45,660 nt of DNA from an uncultured Alphaproteobacteria bacterium (lineage in GTDB: Bacteria > Pseudomonadota > Alphaproteobacteria > HIMB59 > GCA-002718135). Below the pieces are notes generated by a model. It saw only the letters and a program-made list of their open reading frames with translations, did no database searches and was not told the DNA's origin. A program made the translations under genes and the position numbers. This document shows positions 24,946 through 32,094 of the stretch, one piece after another (position 1 is the stretch's first letter; the number at the start of each line of letters is the position of its first letter). The stretch spans positions 1 through 45,660 of the forward strand of contig CACMKW010000009.1 of the NCBI GenBank assembly GCA_902614395.1, written 5' to 3'.

Positions 24946-25362
24946 ATGAATATTAGATTTTATATAAAGATTATAGTTGGTTTATTGATTGTTAAATTTG
25001 CATTTGCAGAAGTTATAGATGTCGATGATCAAGAAATGATAAAATTATCAAATTTTAATATTCCAATTGTAGATGTAAGAAGAAGTTCAGAGTGGGTACA
25101 AACCGGCGTCATTCCAAATAGTATTTTACTAACTTTTTTCGATGAAGAAGGGAATTATAATTTTGATGAATGGTACGAAAAATTACAACTAGAAATAAAT
25201 GTAACTGATCCAATAATCTTAATTTGTAGATCAGGAAAAAGATCTAAGGTAGTTGCTAATATGATAGATGAGAAATTTAATACGATTATTTATAATTCAC
25301 AAAATGGAATCAACTCATGGATTAATAAAAAATTCATAACAGTTGAACCTCATCTGAATTAA
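24946..25362 (+). CDS. Periplasmic rhodanese-like domain protein
   Basis: This 138-aa protein has a signal peptide (about 21 residues, ending KFAFA) followed by one rhodanese domain: IPIVDVRRSSEWVQTGVIPN, then the active-site loop LICRSGKRS with the catalytic Cys, and an end YNSQNGINSWI. Single-domain periplasmic rhodaneses handle sulfane sulphur or serve redox roles. It is separated by 100 bp from the ABM gene and may have its own promoter. A short hydrophobic ORF overlaps its last bases on the opposite strand. Confidence 0.88.
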   Translation: MNIRFYIKIIVGLLIVKFAFAEVIDVDDQEMIKLSNFNIPIVDVRRSSEWVQTGVIPNSILLTFFDEEGNYNFDEWYEKLQLEINVTDPIILICRSGKRSKVVANMIDEKFNTIIYNSQNGINSWINKKFITVEPHLN

Positions 25363-25439
25363 AACAAAATAACGTTTGCTAGGATATACAAAGCTGTAAG
25401 GACACAGAAAATTAGCACCAGATATCTGATAATAAACAT
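25359..25439 (-). CDS. Possible 26-aa hydrophobic peptide
   Basis: The minus strand holds an ATG-to-TAA frame of 26 codons, MFIIRYLVLIFCVLTALYIL and then ANVILF, a single TM segment with one Arg near the N-terminus. No clear Shine-Dalgarno sequence precedes it. It overlaps the rhodanese stop by 4 bp. It could be a small membrane peptide or a chance AT-rich frame; AT-rich frames are naturally hydrophobic, so confidence is low. Confidence 0.22.
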   Translation of the reverse strand: MFIIRYLVLIFCVLTALYILANVILF

Positions 25440-25560
25440 TTTTTCATATAATAAAAAATAGTACCCATAAGAGCAACTCTTAACTGCATCCTAAGTTGGT
25501 GTTAGGATTATTAAAATGATTATAATTTTGTTAAAAATTATTATTAATTTTTATTTTAAA
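25363..25560. other. Gap between the rhodanese and sirtuin genes, with one hairpin
   Basis: In this 198-bp gap I see the short ORF noted above and a perfect 7-bp hairpin, ATCCTAA (25488-25494) / TTAGGAT (25502-25508). The hairpin lies between convergent genes and may help end either transcript, though no strong T run follows. Nothing else is recognised. Confidence 0.4.
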
Positions 25561-26286
25561 TTAGTTTTTTAAATTGTTTAAAAGTAAGTTTTTAAATTCT
25601 TCAACAGCAACTGTAGCAGGTTTATGAATGGCAAAATCAAATTGATTTTGATTACTTGATGGCTCCAAATTTAATTCAATTGTTGGTTTGCGCATATCTT
25701 TAAACATCGAAACGAAACCGGCAGCAGGGTAGACTTGTCCTGAAGTGCCTATAGAAACAAATAGACTAGATTGTTCGGCCAAATCATGAATTTCATCCAT
25801 TTGCATTGGCATTTCACCAAACCATACAATGTGAGGTCTCATTTGAGAGCCGCATTTAGCGCATTTGTGGGTCTCATTTAGGTCCTCTGTCCACTCAAAC
25901 ACATGATTATCATTCATTATACATCTCGCCTTATTTAGCTCACCGTGCATGTGAATTATTGATGATGATCCTCCAATCTCATGCAAATTATCGATATTTT
26001 GTGTAACTATATGAATTCTATATGTTTTTTCTAATTCATGAAGAAGAATATGGGCCCTATTTGGCTTAATTCCTGAATTTAGTTCTTTTCGACGTTTATT
26101 ATAAAAATCATAGACAAGAGTAGGGTTTCTATAGAATCCTTCAGGACTAGCAACATCTTCAATTCTGTGATTATTCCATAGTCCATCAGAATCTCTGAAT
26201 GTCTCAATCCCAGACTCTTTACTTATACCGGCACCAGTTAATACAAAGATCTGGGAATCAACTAAAATCTGCGGTAAATATTCCAT
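25561..26286 (-). CDS. cobB: SIR2-family NAD-dependent protein deacylase (sirtuin)
   Basis: This 241-aa sirtuin removes acyl groups from lysines using NAD+. Visible motifs are LTGAGISKESGIETFRD (NAD site), TQNIDNLHEIGG, and catalytic His114 in HMHGEL. Zinc cysteines are Cys122, Cys142 and Cys145 (RCIMND and CAKCG). Tyr62 and Arg65 in FYNKRR match the Tyr-x-x-Arg pair of class III sirtuins, so desuccinylase or demalonylase activity is likely as well as deacetylation. No Shine-Dalgarno is seen; an imperfect palindrome (26289-26308) lies directly before the ATG. Confidence 0.93.
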   Translation of the reverse strand: MEYLPQILVDSQIFVLTGAGISKESGIETFRDSDGLWNNHRIEDVASPEGFYRNPTLVYDFYNKRRKELNSGIKPNRAHILLHELEKTYRIHIVTQNIDNLHEIGGSSSIIHMHGELNKARCIMNDNHVFEWTEDLNETHKCAKCGSQMRPHIVWFGEMPMQMDEIHDLAEQSSLFVSIGTSGQVYPAAGFVSMFKDMRKPTIELNLEPSSNQNQFDFAIHKPATVAVEEFKNLLLNNLKN

Positions 26287-26288
26287 TT

Positions 26289-26308
26289 AATACACTATAT
26301 ACAGTATT
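26289..26308. promoter_or_regulatory. Imperfect palindrome before the sirtuin start
   Basis: AATAC-AC-TATATA-CA-GTATT is symmetric except at two inner positions per arm. It ends three bases from the sirtuin ATG, where an operator or a promoter -10 could lie. The partner protein is unknown, and such AT-rich palindromes can arise by chance. Confidence 0.3.
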
Positions 26309-26404
26309 TTATTACACGTGAAAATCTATATCTAGTCTGTAATATTAGAAATAGATTTAGATAATATATATAACTAACTGATTTATAGTATTAATATTTA
26401 TAAC

Positions 26405-26441
26405 TTGACTATTATTTACGATAACTGTAATTATCGTAATA
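26405..26441 (+). promoter_or_regulatory. dif-like inverted repeat overlapping the recombinase promoter
   Basis: TTACGATAA (26416-26424), a 6-nt spacer CTGTAA, and TTATCGTAA (26431-26439) form a perfect 9-bp inverted repeat, with the ATAA-N6-TTAT centre seen in Xer/dif sites. It overlaps a plausible promoter, TTGACT (26405-26410), 17-nt spacer, TAATTA (26428-26433). It may be a recombination site or an operator for self-control. Confidence 0.5.
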
Positions 26442-26447
26442 TATAAT

Positions 26448-27506
26448 ATGGTAAAAATATCACTAAATGACAACGTAAATAAGCTAAAGGAAAAATCCAA
26501 AGCTAAAAATACTCAGGATAAATATCAAGGAGATTGGTTAAAGTTTATAGATTATTGCAAAAATAAATACAATTGCAGTCCTTTAGATGTTGATGATCTA
26601 GATAGTGCTTACGCATTAACAGCTAATTATATGGACTGGCTACATGAAGATCCAGAAGCGAAAATACTCAAAGGATCGAGCAACATACCGGGTAGAGAAA
26701 ATGTAAATAACAACCCCTACTCCTCTACTGCCTATAAAGCTTCCACTATACAAAGAATCTTAGCATCTATTACATATAAATATAGAGTTAACGGATTTCA
26801 ATTTGATAGAAAAAATCCAAATATTTCCGAAACAATTAGTGCAATTATAAGAGATGAAAAAAATAATAAATCTGGTCAAGCAAGAGAGTTGTTAAAAGCA
26901 GATATTGAAAAAATTATTGATAAAATTCCAAATGATAACGATGATTTTAGAAACATAAGAGATAGAGCTCTTATTTTAATTGGTTTTTATAGTTTTTGTA
27001 GAAGATCTGAGCTTTTAGGCATGAAATACGAACATCTAAATTTTGAAGAAGATGGTGTTCAAGTATTAATACCTTTTTCTAAGACTGATCAAAAAGGTGA
27101 AGGAAGAATGATCTATTTACCTAAAAATAATTCACCTTATTGTCCCGTATCTGCGTTAAAGAATTGGTTAGAGGTGGCACTAATTGATTCAGGTCCACTC
27201 TTTTATAAAATTAACAAAGCTAATAATATAGAAAAATATATTCTTAATAATAAGAATCAAAAAGTAAGTTTGACTGACACAAGTTTTGTTTTAATTTTAA
27301 AGAAAAGAGCTGAGGACGCAGGTATAGAAAATTGTGATAAAATTTCTGGTCACAGCTTAAGAATAGGTTCGATTACTCAGGCTAGAATGAATGGAGTACC
27401 TACTCATGAAATTATGGCTCAAAGCGGTCATAAGACAACGCAAATGATAGATAGATATACAAAGCTAACAAATATAAAAGAAACTAGTGCAGCAAAAAAA
27501 TTATAA
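26448..27506 (+). CDS. Tyrosine recombinase/integrase
   Basis: This 352-aa protein has an N-terminal SAM-like core-binding domain (about residues 10-120) and a C-terminal catalytic domain with the full set: Arg185 (FCRRSELLGM), Lys212 (FSKTDQKGEGR), His302 and Arg305 (GHSLRIGSIT), His328 (QSGHKTTQM) and nucleophile Tyr337 (DRYTK). It should be active. No phage, transposon or tRNA is adjacent, so it is not an ordinary prophage integrase context. It has an insertion between the strand regions (around 258-275, NNIEKYILNNKN). The start directly follows a dif-like repeat. Confidence 0.92.
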   Translation: MVKISLNDNVNKLKEKSKAKNTQDKYQGDWLKFIDYCKNKYNCSPLDVDDLDSAYALTANYMDWLHEDPEAKILKGSSNIPGRENVNNNPYSSTAYKASTIQRILASITYKYRVNGFQFDRKNPNISETISAIIRDEKNNKSGQARELLKADIEKIIDKIPNDNDDFRNIRDRALILIGFYSFCRRSELLGMKYEHLNFEEDGVQVLIPFSKTDQKGEGRMIYLPKNNSPYCPVSALKNWLEVALIDSGPLFYKINKANNIEKYILNNKNQKVSLTDTSFVLILKKRAEDAGIENCDKISGHSLRIGSITQARMNGVPTHEIMAQSGHKTTQMIDRYTKLTNIKETSAAKKL

Positions 27507-27507
27507 A

Positions 27508-27933
27508 TTAATAAAATGCAATTGCTGCTGCAATTAAAACTATTACTAACAGCCCTCTTCCACTCATTGTAGCTATTTTCATTATAGATTTGTTAGGTGG
27601 TAAATTATTTTTAGAGCAATTAAAAACGTGAAAATTTACATAAGCAGATAGGCCTAAAAGAAAACCTGCAGCAATTAATTTGATTGTAAATGCACTATTA
27701 ATAATAAAGCCTCCATATAAATTAATTGAAAGAATAATTCCTGATATCCATAAGATAATAAGAGATATCAAACCTATGTAACCAAGTAATTTTAATATCT
27801 TTGCTGTATTTAAATCAGGAATTTGATTTGCCTTAGCATAAACAGACTGTATTATGCCACCGCCAACCAAAACACCGCCTGAAAAAACTATTGCAAGGTA
27901 ATGTATGAACTTTAGTATAATTATTATTGTCAT
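27508..27933 (-). CDS. Four-TM membrane protein (CopD/DUF2269-like appearance)
   Basis: This 141-aa protein has four TM segments; motifs KFIHYLAIVFSGGVLVGGG near the N-terminus and SINLYGGFIINSAFTIKLIA resemble small CopD-like or DUF2269-like membrane proteins, with histidines at FIHYLA and NFHVFN that could bind a metal or haem. Family assignment is tentative. It converges on the recombinase (1-bp gap) and is divergent from the peroxiredoxin-like gene. Confidence 0.65.
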   Translation of the reverse strand: MTIIIILKFIHYLAIVFSGGVLVGGGIIQSVYAKANQIPDLNTAKILKLLGYIGLISLIILWISGIILSINLYGGFIINSAFTIKLIAAGFLLGLSAYVNFHVFNCSKNNLPPNKSIMKIATMSGRGLLVIVLIAAAIAFY

Positions 27934-27979
27934 TAAAATTTAATATTAACTTATTATTTTTATAGTATTATGATTATGT

Positions 27980-28519
27980 ATGAAAATAAAAAAAGGAGAT
28001 AAATTAGAAGAAATTACCCTACCCCGACATGATGGTAATAAATTTAATTTATCAGATACTAAAGGCAAAAAAGTTTTATTGACTTTTTATAGAGTTGCTG
28101 GATGCACTTTTTGTAATTTAAGACTAATTGAGTTTAATAAAAGATTTAATGAATTTGGTCCAAATTTCACCCACGTAGGAATTTTTCATTCAAATGTTAA
28201 TCTTTTGAAATCAAATATGAAGAAGCACGGCCCCATTCCATTTACAGTTTTAGCAGATGAAGAATTTAAATATTTTCAAAAATATTCAATAGAGCGTAGT
28301 TGGTTTAAGTTATTTTTGGCAGGAATTTATAAAACATTCTCTATCTTTCCGGCCTTAATAAGAGGATTCATGCCTATTCCTCTTGGAGGATATTTTAATA
28401 CTGCAGTAGCAGATATAATGATTAATGAAGAAGGTATTGTAGAAGAAGTTTTATATGCAAAAAAACATGCTGCAGATCATTTTGCATTTAATAAAGTAAA
28501 AGAATTTTCTTTAAATTGA
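27980..28519 (+). CDS. AhpC/TSA-type peroxiredoxin-like thioredoxin-fold protein
   Basis: This 179-aa protein begins with a classical alkyl-hydroperoxide-reductase start (GDKLEEITLPRHDGNKFNLS) and has VAGCTFCNLRLIEFN, where CTFC occupies the peroxidatic cysteine region and gives a CxxC pair. FTVLADEEFKYFQKYSIE follows in the expected place. It may reduce peroxides or act as a thiol oxidoreductase. The CxxC is unusual for a typical 2-Cys Prx, so the exact reaction is unsure. A strong hairpin terminator follows directly. Confidence 0.8.
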   Translation: MKIKKGDKLEEITLPRHDGNKFNLSDTKGKKVLLTFYRVAGCTFCNLRLIEFNKRFNEFGPNFTHVGIFHSNVNLLKSNMKKHGPIPFTVLADEEFKYFQKYSIERSWFKLFLAGIYKTFSIFPALIRGFMPIPLGGYFNTAVADIMINEEGIVEEVLYAKKHAADHFAFNKVKEFSLN

Positions 28520-28520
28520 T

Positions 28521-28548
28521 AAAAGCTGGGAATTGAATCCCAGCTTTT
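28521..28548. terminator. Bidirectional intrinsic terminator
   Basis: AAAAGCTGGGA (28521-28531) and TCCCAGCTTTT (28538-28548) form a perfect 11-bp stem with a 6-nt loop. Each strand ends in a T run within the stem, fitting the convergent genes on both sides. Confidence 0.9.
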
Positions 28549-28550
28549 AG

Positions 28551-28961
28551 TTACATATAAATTATATCTGACATATTATAAATAAGATATATTGATACAA
28601 ATAAAAATACATGCCCTATTACTTCATCAGCGACATCACTTTTTGCATCCGGGTCTATAAATTTTAATCTTTGGGCCCAACTTAAAATTACTTGAGCAAA
28701 AGAAAGTAAAAATCCGTTTACAAAAAATATCCAGCAAGATTGAGGTCCGTTTTCTCTAAATAATATCCAAATTCCAATTATTACTATTGGCAAAATAAAT
28801 GTTCCTATGATTCTTACAATTGGCAAAGCCTTTTCTCCTAAATCATATCTTGTAACAAGTGAATTTGGTGAAAATATAGTTAGGAAACCATAGTAAGATA
28901 TGCCTAATAAATTAATTAAAAATAAAATTAGATTTAAAGTACCTCCAAAATTTTCAACCAT
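28551..28961 (-). CDS. Four-TM membrane protein, tandem paralogue of 28982
   Basis: This 136-aa protein has four hydrophobic spans and the start MVENFGGTLNLILFLINLLG. It resembles the next gene (28982-29398) along the whole length: MVE-F-G, LI-N, YY-F, FF-N, and a terminal YNMSDIIYM versus YGLSDKIYL. The family is not recognised. It has a good AAGGAG site and a 20-bp gap to its paralogue. It could be a two-component membrane complex. Confidence 0.72.
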   Translation of the reverse strand: MVENFGGTLNLILFLINLLGISYYGFLTIFSPNSLVTRYDLGEKALPIVRIIGTFILPIVIIGIWILFRENGPQSCWIFFVNGFLLSFAQVILSWAQRLKFIDPDAKSDVADEVIGHVFLFVSIYLIYNMSDIIYM

Positions 28962-28981
28962 AATTACTCCTTTTTAAATTA

Positions 28982-29398
28982 TTATAGATAAATTTTATCA
29001 GATAAACCATAAATTATAATTAAGTTTAGTACTAGAACAACTGCTGATACAATTGGCTGTTCTATTGTCGAATTAACCTTATCCCTTCCAAAAAGGAAAG
29101 CTATTTTAAAATGAAAACAAAAATTGTAGACAGTTGCCATTGCAAAGACAATAACATTAATTATAAAAAAAGGCCAAGTACCTTCGGGGCCTGTGAATAA
29201 AATATAAAGACCAACAAAGAAAAAAGCAGTAACCCAAAAAATTCCAAAATTGGCAGCAGGTGCAGCACTTGAATCAGTATTATATTTTGCAAATTCTTTT
29301 TCTTTATTAAACAAAAATGTAAATGAGTAATAACCAGCTAAAGCAATATTAATTATGTATAAAATCAAATAAAAAATTCCATTAAAACTTTCAACCAT
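28982..29398 (-). CDS. Four-TM membrane protein, tandem paralogue of 28551
   Basis: This 138-aa protein (MVESFNGIFYLILYIINIAL, four TM spans, end YGLSDKIYL) is preceded by a strong TAGGAGG site. It is first of the two-gene unit. The function is not recognised. The paralogy is seen at both termini and in the TM spacing, so it most likely arose by tandem duplication. Confidence 0.72.
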   Translation of the reverse strand: MVESFNGIFYLILYIINIALAGYYSFTFLFNKEKEFAKYNTDSSAAPAANFGIFWVTAFFFVGLYILFTGPEGTWPFFIINVIVFAMATVYNFCFHFKIAFLFGRDKVNSTIEQPIVSAVVLVLNLIIIYGLSDKIYL

Positions 29399-29448
29399 AA
29401 AAGCCTCCTATAAAAATTATTTATATATACATTTGTTTTTTAAGATTC

Positions 29449-29464
29449 TGTGACAATAGTTACC
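29449..29464 (+). promoter_or_regulatory. CRP/FNR-like half-palindrome before the cyclase gene
   Basis: TGTGA-CAATAG-TTACC has a perfect left half of the CRP consensus TGTGA-N6-TCACA and three of five matches in the right half. It lies 45 bp before the cyclase ATG. It is suggestive only, because a single half-site occurs often by chance. Confidence 0.25.
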
Positions 29465-29508
29465 ATATTTGCCTAGTATTTTAAAAAAAATTTAGTTAAA
29501 AAAAATAT

Positions 29509-31323
29509 ATGAATTCTGAAAGAAAATTAGCAACTATTCTTGCTACTGATTGTGTTAATTTTAGTAAACATATGGAGGATAGCGAAGAGCTTACACTCAC
29601 TAATCTTAATGATTGCAGAAAAATAATTGATGAAGTTATAGCTGAATTTGATGGTAAAATTTTTTCAACCGCTGGTGATTCTGTTGTTGCTGAATTCTCT
29701 AGTCCTGTACAATGCGTTAAAGCTGCTATTAAATTTCAGGATAAATTATATGAAAGAAATGAACATTCTTTAACTAAGTTACAATTAAGCTGGAGAGTTG
29801 GTATCCACGTTGATGATGTTATTGTAGAAAATAATAATATAATGGGTTCAGGTGTCAATGTTGCTGCAAGACTAGAAAGTCAAAGTGAGCCAGGTAAAAT
29901 TCTCGTGTCAAAAATTGTCAAAGATCAAGTTGATAAAAGAATTGATTATTCAATAGAAGCTGATGGTACAAGAAAACTAAAAAATATAAGCGATGAGTTC
30001 GAGGTTTTCAAAGTAAAAGGTTTAAAAATAGATGATGATGATTTTTTCTCTGAAGAAGTTAATAAGGAAAACAATGAAGATGAAAATAATAAAAAAGATG
30101 ATAATGTAATTATTACACGAAATTCTTCACAGCCAAAGATAGCAATACTTACATTTAAGAATGTAAGCAAAAATGATGACAGTGAATTTTTGGTTGAAGC
30201 TATAACAGGTGATTTAATTATAGAATTTTCTAGATTGAAAGAATTTGATGTTGTTTCAAAAAAAACATGTGACGATCATGATAAAAGTAATGAGGACGCA
30301 CTTACATTTGCAAAAAAACATAAAATTGATTTTTTAGTTGGTGGAAACATTAGATCAGCTGGTAATAGATTAAGAGTAGCAGTAGATTTAACAAATGCAA
30401 AAGATGGTTCCATTATATGGGGTGATCGATATGATAGAGTTCTTGAGGATATTTTTGATATTCAAGATGAAATTGTACAAAAGATATCAAAAGAATTATT
30501 AGGCAATATAGAAATTACAAATTTACAAAATATTAAAAGAAAACCCACAGAAAATTTAAATTCTTATGAAAATTTAGTTATTGGAAGATATCACTGGCTT
30601 AGACAATCATTAGCAAAAGAACATAATGATAAGGCTTTATATCACTTTGATAAAGCTCTCGAACAAGATGAAACGAATGCAAGAGCGCACTCACTTAAAG
30701 CTTGTACAATTGGTGGTGGGTTAGGTAAACAATATTATGAAGATAATGATAAAATGATGAAAATGATTTTTCATCATATTGAGAAAAGTTTAGAGCATGA
30801 TGAGAACGATTATGAAGTAAGAAGAATTAGCTCTGCTATTTCTTTAATGCAAAAAAAATATGAAGAATCAGAGGAACATGGAAAGATTGCCTACTCTATG
30901 AATCCAAATGATCCAAGAGTACTTGCAGTTTACGGTGAAATATTAGTAAGAAATAAAAAAATTGATCAAGGTTTAGAATTACTTCACAAAGCGCTTGAAT
31001 TAGATCCTATACCTGCTGGTCAAAAAACATCAGATAACAGATATAGAGATCTTGTATTAGGTTATTTTTGTAAAAAGGATTATGATGTTTGCATAACCCA
31101 AGCTCAAAAAATTAAAGAGTTGGAACCACGATCTTGGATATTCCTCTTATTTTCATTAAAAGAAAAGAATAATGAAATTAATTTAAAAGAAAATGAATAT
31201 TTTGTTAACAAATATGATGATTATTCAAAACTAGATTGGAAAGAAACAATTAAAGGTTTTCATCTACCAGATGAAGAAATGAATAAAAATTTAGAAAATT
31301 TTACAAATCAAGTTATTAATTAA
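29509..31323 (+). CDS. Class III nucleotide cyclase with TolB-like and TPR regions
   Basis: This 604-aa protein has a cyclase homology domain at residues 1-170: metal Asp14 (LATDCVNFSKHM) and Asp57 (FSTAGDSVVAEF), and the Asn117/Arg121 pair in SGVNVAARLES. The position of the usual purine-selecting Lys is Ser53, so substrate choice cannot be called. Residues around 205-340 (PKIAILTFKNVSKNDDSEFL, LVGGNIRSAGNRLRVAVDLT) form the TolB/FlgO-like domain common in alphaproteobacterial cyclases, followed by TPR-like helices to the end (ALEQDETNARAHSLKA). It is predicted cytosolic and likely senses or docks through the TPRs. Confidence 0.88.
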   Translation: MNSERKLATILATDCVNFSKHMEDSEELTLTNLNDCRKIIDEVIAEFDGKIFSTAGDSVVAEFSSPVQCVKAAIKFQDKLYERNEHSLTKLQLSWRVGIHVDDVIVENNNIMGSGVNVAARLESQSEPGKILVSKIVKDQVDKRIDYSIEADGTRKLKNISDEFEVFKVKGLKIDDDDFFSEEVNKENNEDENNKKDDNVIITRNSSQPKIAILTFKNVSKNDDSEFLVEAITGDLIIEFSRLKEFDVVSKKTCDDHDKSNEDALTFAKKHKIDFLVGGNIRSAGNRLRVAVDLTNAKDGSIIWGDRYDRVLEDIFDIQDEIVQKISKELLGNIEITNLQNIKRKPTENLNSYENLVIGRYHWLRQSLAKEHNDKALYHFDKALEQDETNARAHSLKACTIGGGLGKQYYEDNDKMMKMIFHHIEKSLEHDENDYEVRRISSAISLMQKKYEESEEHGKIAYSMNPNDPRVLAVYGEILVRNKKIDQGLELLHKALELDPIPAGQKTSDNRYRDLVLGYFCKKDYDVCITQAQKIKELEPRSWIFLLFSLKEKNNEINLKENEYFVNKYDDYSKLDWKETIKGFHLPDEEMNKNLENFTNQVIN

Positions 31324-32060
31324 TCTTTATTTTTTCTATCTGAAAAAGCACTTGCTAATATACCGGCTGGTAAAGCAACAGCTCCAATTCCAAACAATGC
31401 AGTGCATACTGCAGCAAATCTACCTAAAAATGTAATAGGTGTATAATCACCATAACCTGTTGATAGTAAAGCTGCAGAACTTACCCATAAAGCTCTCGGG
31501 ATTGATCCAAAAGCTTCTGGTTGCAAATCTCCCTCGACAACATAAAGTAAAGTAGCAGATAATAACATAAGGCTTAGAGTAATTAATAAAGAAAATATTA
31601 ATTCATGCCTTCTGTCGTATATTGCATGTAAAATAAAATTTACAGACTCACTAAAACGTCCAAATCTTAAAATACTAAATATTCTTATAGCTCTTAATAA
31701 TCTTACTAAAAAACCTTCATTTATTCCTATTAAAAATAATGGGATAAGTGCAATTGCATCAATTAAAGCAGGGAGAGTAAAAATATATTTTATTTTTCCA
31801 TTAAGTCCTTTGAATTTATCTATTTGATCAACAGCTATTAATCTACAAATATACTCAATTAAAAATACTATACCAAAAAAAAGTTTTGCTGAGTCAAAGA
31901 GCTGCGAGTATTGATCATAAATCAGTTTTTCTGACTCAATAACAACAAAAACACAGTTCAATATAATGAGAAAGAATATAATTTTTTCAATTAATGTAAA
32001 ATCCTTCTCTTCAAGACCAAAATGTAAGTGTTCAAATAAATACTTTGAAAATGAATTCAT
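31320..32060 (-). CDS. Voltage-gated K+ channel (ion transport family)
   Basis: This 246-aa six-TM channel has a K+ selectivity filter STGYGDYTP and an S4 voltage sensor FLVRLLRAIRIFSILRFGRF with regularly spaced arginines. S5-pore-S6 ends GAVALPAGILASAFSDRKNKD. There is no cytosolic nucleotide-binding tail, so it is not itself cNMP gated. Its 3' end overlaps the cyclase stop by 4 bp (convergent), and the MscS-cNBD gene diverges from its start across 34 bp. Confidence 0.93.
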   Translation of the reverse strand: MNSFSKYLFEHLHFGLEEKDFTLIEKIIFFLIILNCVFVVIESEKLIYDQYSQLFDSAKLFFGIVFLIEYICRLIAVDQIDKFKGLNGKIKYIFTLPALIDAIALIPLFLIGINEGFLVRLLRAIRIFSILRFGRFSESVNFILHAIYDRRHELIFSLLITLSLMLLSATLLYVVEGDLQPEAFGSIPRALWVSSAALLSTGYGDYTPITFLGRFAAVCTALFGIGAVALPAGILASAFSDRKNKD

Positions 32061-32094
32061 TTTTATATAAATTCTTTATAGTAAAAATTACAAA

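Noticed and set aside
26448..29398. A prophage or integrative island around the recombinase
   Set aside because: No structural, replication or regulatory phage genes, no flanking tRNA and no direct repeat pair were found. Neighbours look like core metabolism or membrane genes.
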